Shown here piece by piece: positions 5,755-9,731 of a stretch of DNA of 9,731 nt. The notes beneath the pieces were generated by a model that was given only the letters and a program-made list of their open reading frames with translations, searched no databases and had not been told where the DNA came from. The stretch's first letter is position 1, and every line of letters begins with the position of its first letter. The stretch spans positions 1 to 9,731 of the forward strand of contig CALVEE010000075.1 in NCBI GenBank assembly GCA_944326495.1, given 5' to 3'. Position numbers and translations under genes: made by a program. The stretch is from Candidatus Gastranaerophilales bacterium (GTDB lineage: Bacteria; Cyanobacteriota; Vampirovibrionia; Gastranaerophilales; Gastranaerophilaceae).

Positions 5755-6192
5755 ATGGTACAGTACAAACGCAAAGAAAAAAGACCTAAAAAAGTTGTAA
5801 ATAAAACCCAAAACAGCGGGGAGAGAAATTCTGGCGAGAAAAAAACTAAGCAAACATCTTCCTCAAACGGGTTTTATTACTCGTTTCTTACGGTAATACT
5901 GCTTTTATGCTTAATTCAAATAACTATCAGCGCTGTTTTAAATATCTCAAAAATAATTTCTTACAAAGCCAAAATTATTCAAATAACTAAAACAAGAGAT
6001 GCAGCAATGGCATTGAATGAACAATTGCAGGATAATATCAAAAACTTTTCAAACATTACCGGGCTTGAAGCAATTGCCAGAAATAATCTTAAAATGTCCG
6101 GAGAAGATGAAGTTCTGGTAATTATTAACACCCCGAAAGAAGAACACAAAGAAGAGAAATCTAAATTTATCGGATTAAGAAAACATGATTAA
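5755..6192 (+). CDS. DivIC/FtsB-like septum formation initiator protein
   Basis: A 145-residue bitopic membrane protein. Residues 1-38 are a highly basic cytoplasmic tail (KRKEKRPKK, KKTKQ), 42-62 a single transmembrane helix, 70-98 a short coiled coil, and 101-125 the segment ITGLEAIARNNLKMSGEDEVLVIIN. That segment matches the DivIC/FtsB signature of a helix with IARxxLxMxxxxE followed by a hydrophobic strand. Such proteins join FtsL and FtsQ/DivIB at the division septum. A Lys/Glu-rich C-terminal extension (127-145) follows. No in-frame ATG, GTG or TTG lies between the previous stop and 5755, so the start is well fixed. Its last eight bases overlap the start of the TPR gene, implying co-transcription and coupled translation. 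It is somewhat longer than a minimal FtsB because of the basic N-terminal tail. Confidence 0.85.
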   Translation: MVQYKRKEKRPKKVVNKTQNSGERNSGEKKTKQTSSSNGFYYSFLTVILLLCLIQITISAVLNISKIISYKAKIIQITKTRDAAMALNEQLQDNIKNFSNITGLEAIARNNLKMSGEDEVLVIINTPKEEHKEEKSKFIGLRKHD

Positions 6193-7228
6193 GAATTTAT
6201 TACAAGAAGGCTTTATTCTAAAAAATAAAGGGCATTATAAACACGCAATAGAAGTTTTTTATAAGGCATTAGAAGAAGATAATACCAGTACGGAACTATT
6301 GTTAGAAATTGCTGATTTGTATTACCTTATGGGAAATGAAGAACGCTCTTTGAATTATATAGAACAGATTTTATCGCAAAATCCTGCGCATGTAGAGGCG
6401 TTAAAACTCTTAAAACAGATTTTTGTTAACAAAAACGCGCTTCAAGAAGCGGAACAAGCGGCAAAAAATATTTACTGCATAACACACAGCCCTAAAGATG
6501 CTGTAGAAATATTTAAGCTCCTAAATCTCCAGCAAAAATACGATGAAATTTTTGAGTACAAAATAGATGCGGACAGTCTTATACTTATAGAGCAGGCAAG
6601 AGCTTTATATTATAAACAAGATTATGAGCAGGCTGAAGCTCTTCTGAAACAAGCTTTAAAGGAACAGCCCCTAAATCAGAACGGGCTCTTGCTCCTAGGT
6701 GAAGTTTATTATGCTCAAAATAAAAAGGATGATTGTACCGAGCTTTTAGATAAATATGATTATAACAGCAGCAATCCTGAATTATTTAATTTTACAGGCC
6801 TGGTTAAATCATATCAGGGCGAATACAAGAATGCAGTAAAAGATTTTAAAGACGCAATCCGTCTAAACCCGTCAGAAGCCGTATATTATTTTAATCTGGC
6901 AAATGTGTATTTTAGACAGGGTGATATAAAAAGTGCCAAAAAGTATTATAATATAGCAATCAACTTATCACCTGAAAACTCTAATTACCATTTTGCACTT
7001 GCGAATTTATATTATTCAGGCAAACACTATAAACGGGCTCTAGAAGAATTAACCGGCGATATGTTTGAAGCCCGCCTGCTTCGCGCCATAATACTATATG
7101 AAACCGGCTATCTGGCACTTGCTGCAAAAGAATTGAGTATTCTTTACAAAGAACAGCCGCAAAACAATATAGTTACAGAATATAAAGCAAAAATCGAAAA
7201 TGAACTGGGATTAGCTAAAAATTTCTAA
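6185..7228 (+). CDS. Tetratricopeptide-repeat protein
   Basis: A 347-residue protein made almost entirely of TPR-like helix pairs, without signal peptide or membrane helix. Repeats are visible at about 4-33 (GFILKNKGHYKHAIEVFYKA), 36-67 (LLEIADLYYLMGNEERSLNY), 136-164, 166-196, 199-231 (LFNFTGLVKSYQGEYKNAVKDFKDAIRLNP), 233-265 (AVYYFNLANVYFRQGDIKSAKKYYNIAINLSP) and 267-290, ending in degenerate helices. The 199-265 pair is the most canonical. TPR arrays are protein-binding scaffolds, so no enzymatic role is implied. It starts inside the end of the DivIC-like gene (ATGATTAA overlap) without a good SD, so it is probably translated by coupling and may work with that envelope/division protein; this is inference. 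Its last 18 bases overlap the end of convergent mrnC. Confidence 0.88.
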   Translation: MIKNLLQEGFILKNKGHYKHAIEVFYKALEEDNTSTELLLEIADLYYLMGNEERSLNYIEQILSQNPAHVEALKLLKQIFVNKNALQEAEQAAKNIYCITHSPKDAVEIFKLLNLQQKYDEIFEYKIDADSLILIEQARALYYKQDYEQAEALLKQALKEQPLNQNGLLLLGEVYYAQNKKDDCTELLDKYDYNSSNPELFNFTGLVKSYQGEYKNAVKDFKDAIRLNPSEAVYYFNLANVYFRQGDIKSAKKYYNIAINLSPENSNYHFALANLYYSGKHYKRALEELTGDMFEARLLRAIILYETGYLALAAKELSILYKEQPQNNIVTEYKAKIENELGLAKNF

Positions 7229-7582
7229 ACTTTTAAAAAAGTTAAAAAAGTAATTTAACCTTTCTTTATCATGCATAAACCAGTAGCCGATAAGAGCCTC
7301 AAAGGCCGTTGCCTGCCTGTATATAGTCTGAATATTTTTCCTTCCTGCAGGAATAGGCAGATTTCTGGCACGCCTTGCAATATCAGCTTCTTTTTCTGAG
7401 AGATATTCAGAAATCATTACGAGCATGTCACGCTGAAAAGCTGCATTTACTCTATCAGTGGTAATTTTATGCAGATTTTTAGCATTATTAGTTTTAAATA
7501 CAGTATATTCCCTAACAAATAATTCCCATACAGCATCGCCAAGATGAGCGTAATTCCTAAGATTTATCGGTTCATTGGTCAT
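7211..7582 (-). CDS. mrnC: Mini-ribonuclease III (MrnC)
   Basis: A 123-residue RNase III catalytic domain without the double-stranded-RNA-binding domain, the normal size for Mini-III. In Bacillus subtilis this enzyme trims 23S rRNA precursor ends. The first signature is YAHLGDAVWELFVREY (11-26), with catalytic Asp16 and Glu20. It is followed by LHKITTDRVNAAFQ (38-50), the RRARN block (70-74) and YRQATAFEALIGYWF (88-102) with metal-binding Glu95. The start ATG at 7582 is forced by an in-frame TAA at 7592-7594. Only a weak AGG lies two bases before the ATG, and a promoter -10 sits exactly six bases upstream, so the mRNA may be leaderless. The gene converges with the TPR gene (18-nt overlap of ends) and diverges from tRNA-Asn. 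The family is represented in Firmicutes and Cyanobacteria, which supports the taxonomic guess. Confidence 0.93.
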   Translation of the reverse strand: MTNEPINLRNYAHLGDAVWELFVREYTVFKTNNAKNLHKITTDRVNAAFQRDMLVMISEYLSEKEADIARRARNLPIPAGRKNIQTIYRQATAFEALIGYWFMHDKERLNYFFNFFKSLEIFS

Positions 7583-7588
7583 ATCCTG

Positions 7589-7597
7589 ATTTTAGCA
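7589..7597 (-). promoter_or_regulatory. Extended -10 of mrnC
   Basis: On the minus strand TGCTAAAAT, an extended -10 (TGn plus TAAAAT at 7589-7594), with six bases to the ATG. The upstream -35 region is only T-rich, with no good hexamer, as tolerated for TGn promoters. The predicted +1 is the A of the start codon. Confidence 0.5.
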
Positions 7598-7607
7598 CAA
7601 AAACCCC

Positions 7608-7635
7608 TTTACAAAAAAAATTTATTTGGTAGTAT
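7608..7635 (+). promoter_or_regulatory. Candidate tRNA-Asn promoter
   Basis: TTTACA (7608-7613), a 16-bp spacer and TAGTAT (7630-7635) point towards the tRNA, leaving a 5' leader of roughly 25 nt for RNase P. It lies back to back with the mrnC promoter. Confidence 0.4.
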
Positions 7636-7666
7636 AGAGAATGTGAATTGAATAATACTGAAATAA

Positions 7667-7738
7667 TCCTCAGTAGCTCAATGGCGGAGCAACCGGCTGT
7701 TAACCGGTAGGTTGTTGGTTCGAGTCCAACCTGGGGAG
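7667..7738 (+). tRNA. tRNA-Asn (anticodon GUU)
   Basis: A complete 72-nt cloverleaf. The acceptor stem is TCCTCAG/CTGGGGA (one G-T wobble) with discriminator G. The D stem is GCTC/GAGC, the anticodon stem ACCGG/CCGGT with loop CTGTTAA and GTT at 7699-7701. The variable loop has five bases. The T stem is GTTGG/CCAAC with loop TTCGAGT. All stems pair fully. The 3' CCA is not encoded and must be added by CCA-transferase. It lies alone between mrnC and the ABC transporter gene. Confidence 0.97.
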
Positions 7739-7744
7739 TTTTTT
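7739..7744 (+). terminator. T-tract directly after the tRNA
   Basis: Six T residues follow the discriminator base with no gap. Together with the GC-rich T-arm and acceptor helix just upstream, this could end the tRNA transcript at almost the mature 3' end. No separate terminator hairpin is present. Confidence 0.35.
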
Positions 7745-7769
7745 ATTACCTTTTTAAACTTTGATTAGG

Positions 7770-7775
7770 TATAAT
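7770..7775 (+). promoter_or_regulatory. Possible -10 element of the ABC transporter gene
   Basis: A perfect TATAAT lies 33 bases before the ATG at 7809. The best -35 at 18 bp (TTACCT, 7746-7751) is weak. The predicted start near 7782 leaves a leader that holds the SD. Confidence 0.35.
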
Positions 7776-7792
7776 ATAAAGAGGGACATTTT

Positions 7793-7801
7793 AAAAGGAA
7801 G
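7793..7801 (+). promoter_or_regulatory. Shine-Dalgarno of the ABC transporter gene
   Basis: AAAAGGAAG, seven bases before the ATG at 7809. It selects this start over the in-frame TTG at 7761, which lies upstream of the likely -10. Confidence 0.65.
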
Positions 7802-7808
7802 TTTGAAT

Positions 7809-9632
7809 ATGAAGCTAAGTACAACTACTGCAAAGAACTCTTTCAAATACGGGTGGCTTTTGTCAAGAATATGGCCGTATATTAAGCCTTATATGTTCAG
7901 AATAATCTGCGGTTTTTTAGTTGCAATTCCATTGGGGCTGTTAGATGGTGTTACAGCTTTTGCACTTAAGCCTTTTATGGATTATGTTGTGGGCAAACAA
8001 GACTGGATATTCCATATTTTAGGGCATGAATTCACGCTTACCTGGCAGGTGTTTGCCTTTATTATTCCGTTTGGTGTAGTTGCGTTTGCTTGTTTTCAAG
8101 GCGTATTAAGGTATCTTAATGACTATATTTCCGCCTGGACTTCGCAAAGAATTACAAATGATGTAAAAATGGATTTATTCCACAAACTTATTTATATGGA
8201 TCCGCAGTTTTTTGATGAGAACTCGTCCGGTATAATTATATCCAGATATATGAGCGACCCGCAGACGGCTTCTGCCGGAATTGTTGACCAGATTAAGACT
8301 ATTACTACAAGCTTATTTGGTGCTCTGGGGTTAATTACGGTCATGCTGTACAGCTCCTGGAAACTCGCTTTTATAGGCGTTATGGTTTTGTGTATTGCAT
8401 TTATTCCGGTTGCTCTTATAAGAAAAAGAATTAAGGCTGCATCTAATAAAAATATGGTTATTGGCGGAAATATTACAACTAATATTAATGAAACATATAA
8501 CGGCAATAAGGTTATGACTGCGTATGCCTTGCAGCCGAGACAGGAAAAATATTTTAAGGACCAGATTTGGGAATCATTTAATGTAAATATGTCATTGACT
8601 AAACGCGCAGCCTGGATGAGTCCTTTGATGTATCTTATAGCCTCCTGCGGAATTGCGGTTGTTCTGGCTTACGGAACCCATCTTATTACCTCCGGCGATA
8701 TGACAGCGGGAAGTTTCGCATCATTTGTGACATCACTGCTTCTATTATACAAGCCAGTAAAAACATTAGGAAATACTCTTACAAATATTCAAAACATTTT
8801 TGTTGCAATGGGCAGGGTATTTGAGCTATTTGATTTAAAACCGGAAATCAAGAATTGCGAACATGCTGTTGAGATGAATGGATTAAACGACAAAATAGAG
8901 TTCAAAAATGTTTGGTTTGAATATGTCCCGGAACAGCCTGTTTTAAAGAATTTGAACTTAACTATTAAAAAGGATGAAACTTTAGCAATTGTCGGGAATT
9001 CAGGCGGCGGAAAATCTACGCTTGTAAATCTTCTCCCGCGCTTTTATGATATAAAATCCGGTTCAATAACATTTGATGGAATTGATATTAGAAAATTAAC
9101 AGTAGACTCTTTAAGAGCTAATATTGCAATGGTATTTCAGGATAATTTTCTATTCTCCGGCACAATCAGAGAAAATATTATGATGGGAAATCCTGATGCT
9201 ACCGAAGAGGAACTGGAATTAGCTATAGAGTCAGCCCACCTTCAAGAGATGATAGCAGAGCTTCCCGATGGTTTAGAAACGATGCTTGGAGAGCGCGGTC
9301 TGACATTATCCGGCGGACAGAGACAGCGTGTTGCAATCGCACGCGCAATGATTAAAAAAGCGCCTATTGTAATTCTTGATGAAGCGACTTCTGCTCTGGA
9401 TAACAAATCAGAAGCAATAGTTCAGAAAGCATTAGATAATTTAATACAGAATAAGACCGTTTTTGTAATAGCACACAGACTTTCTACGATTAAGAATGCT
9501 GATAGAATTGCTGTTATAAACGAGGGTGAACTAGTTGAACTAGGAAACCATGAAGAGCTCATGACTATTCCAAACGGACAATATAAGGCTCTTTATGAAA
9601 TGCAGTTCAAAAAACAGGAAGCATTGGTTTAA
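7809..9632 (+). CDS. MsbA-like ABC half-transporter (fused permease and ATPase)
   Basis: A 607-residue type IV exporter half that should work as a homodimer, flipping lipids (lipid A-like) or exporting hydrophobic compounds. The membrane domain (about 25-335) has six helices, near 30-50, 82-102, 165-185, 187-206, 272-290 and 301-320. The ATPase domain (about 360-600) is complete: Walker A GNSGGGKST (396-404), Q-loop VFQDN (Q444), signature LSGGQ (500-504), Walker B VILDEATSALD (D524, catalytic E525) and H-loop AHRLST (H556). Length and layout are those of MsbA/LmrA proteins, with no extra domains. The ATG at 7809 has a good SD; an upstream in-frame TTG at 7761 is unlikely. It stands alone between the tRNA and a structured repeat element. 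The substrate cannot be read from the sequence; lipid flippase is favoured because envelope-glycolipid genes lie in the same window. Confidence 0.93.
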   Translation: MKLSTTTAKNSFKYGWLLSRIWPYIKPYMFRIICGFLVAIPLGLLDGVTAFALKPFMDYVVGKQDWIFHILGHEFTLTWQVFAFIIPFGVVAFACFQGVLRYLNDYISAWTSQRITNDVKMDLFHKLIYMDPQFFDENSSGIIISRYMSDPQTASAGIVDQIKTITTSLFGALGLITVMLYSSWKLAFIGVMVLCIAFIPVALIRKRIKAASNKNMVIGGNITTNINETYNGNKVMTAYALQPRQEKYFKDQIWESFNVNMSLTKRAAWMSPLMYLIASCGIAVVLAYGTHLITSGDMTAGSFASFVTSLLLLYKPVKTLGNTLTNIQNIFVAMGRVFELFDLKPEIKNCEHAVEMNGLNDKIEFKNVWFEYVPEQPVLKNLNLTIKKDETLAIVGNSGGGKSTLVNLLPRFYDIKSGSITFDGIDIRKLTVDSLRANIAMVFQDNFLFSGTIRENIMMGNPDATEEELELAIESAHLQEMIAELPDGLETMLGERGLTLSGGQRQRVAIARAMIKKAPIVILDEATSALDNKSEAIVQKALDNLIQNKTVFVIAHRLSTIKNADRIAVINEGELVELGNHEELMTIPNGQYKALYEMQFKKQEALV

Positions 9633-9660
9633 AATCATAATTATGCAATGGGCAACACTT

Positions 9661-9731
9661 CCTCGCCCTACGGGAGAGGATAGAATTTCAATACGAAACG
9701 TTAGTTGAGTATTAGAAATTCTTGGTGAGGG
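9661..9731. repeat. Structured inverted-repeat element, REP/MITE-like, cut by the window edge
   Basis: Three nested pairings occupy the 99 nt after the ABC gene. CCTC-g-CCC / GGG-a-GAGG forms a short hairpin at 9661-9679. The arm at 9682-9694 pairs with 9709-9722 over 13 bp with one bulged A, around a 14-nt loop. CCTCGCC (9661-9667) can alternatively pair with GGTGAGG (9724-9730). The GC-rich ends contrast with the AT-rich surroundings and resemble the CCTCTCCC/GGTGAGGG ends of dispersed intergenic repeats. No T-tract follows, so it is not a standard terminator. Whether it is repeated in the genome cannot be seen here. Confidence 0.5.

Noticed and set aside
7228..7243. AACTTTT-AA-AAAAGTT hairpin as a TPR or mrnC terminator
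   Set aside because: It is AT-only with a two-base loop, is not followed by a T-run on the plus strand, and lies within mrnC codons for FFKSL.
8192..8506. Minus-strand open frame inside the ABC transporter
   Set aside because: Its hydrophobic look is the mirror of the transporter's membrane helices.

Overview
The window is an AT-rich, densely packed bacterial chromosome segment with ten protein genes and one tRNA gene. Several features suggest a non-photosynthetic cyanobacterial relative (Vampirovibrionia/Melainabacteria, for example the gut Gastranaerophilales). These are a Mini-ribonuclease III (a family of Firmicutes and Cyanobacteria), an MsbA-type exporter, a secreted protein with an outer-membrane-like C-terminus, and an N-terminal motif in the first gene that I associate with that lineage. 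This placement is inference from composition and gene style; no phylogenetic marker is present.

Left part (1-3406, all minus strand). A lineage-type hypothetical protein with one internal membrane segment comes first (66-749). Next is a two-gene unit read right to left: a ChbG/HpnK-family carbohydrate deacetylase (2549-3406), overlapped at its end by a membrane-anchored phospholipase-D-superfamily protein (910-2565). The latter has two intact HKD motifs, a probable degenerate nuclease-like (SNase/OB-fold) N-terminal domain, and a Cys-bracketed, Asp-rich tail resembling a calcium loop.

Middle (3407-4803). A polyprenyl-phosphate-type GT2 glycosyltransferase (3463-4425) diverges from the deacetylase across a very short intergenic gap with interleaved -10 elements. 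Together the pair could attach an N-acetyl sugar to a lipid carrier and then de-N-acetylate it. Converging on the glycosyltransferase is a small XRE-type repressor (4507-4803), whose start codon lies inside a perfect 26-bp palindrome, a strong candidate autoregulatory operator.

Right part (4957-9632). A secreted hypothetical protein, a DivIC/FtsB-like septum protein and a TPR protein lie in a row on the plus strand. The last of these meets mrnC (minus strand) in an 18-nt tail-to-tail overlap. Then come tRNA-Asn(GUU) and a full-length MsbA-like ABC half-transporter, followed by a highly structured inverted-repeat element that runs off the right edge.

A notable regulatory pattern is that three genes (4957, 5755 and the minus-strand mrnC at 7582) have a good -10 hexamer exactly 6-7 nt before a start codon that has few or no alternatives. 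They lack a well-placed Shine-Dalgarno sequence, which predicts leaderless mRNAs. Four other genes in the same window have clear Shine-Dalgarno sequences. No intergenic stretch exceeds 300 nt, and I see no CRISPR array, transposase or prophage gene.
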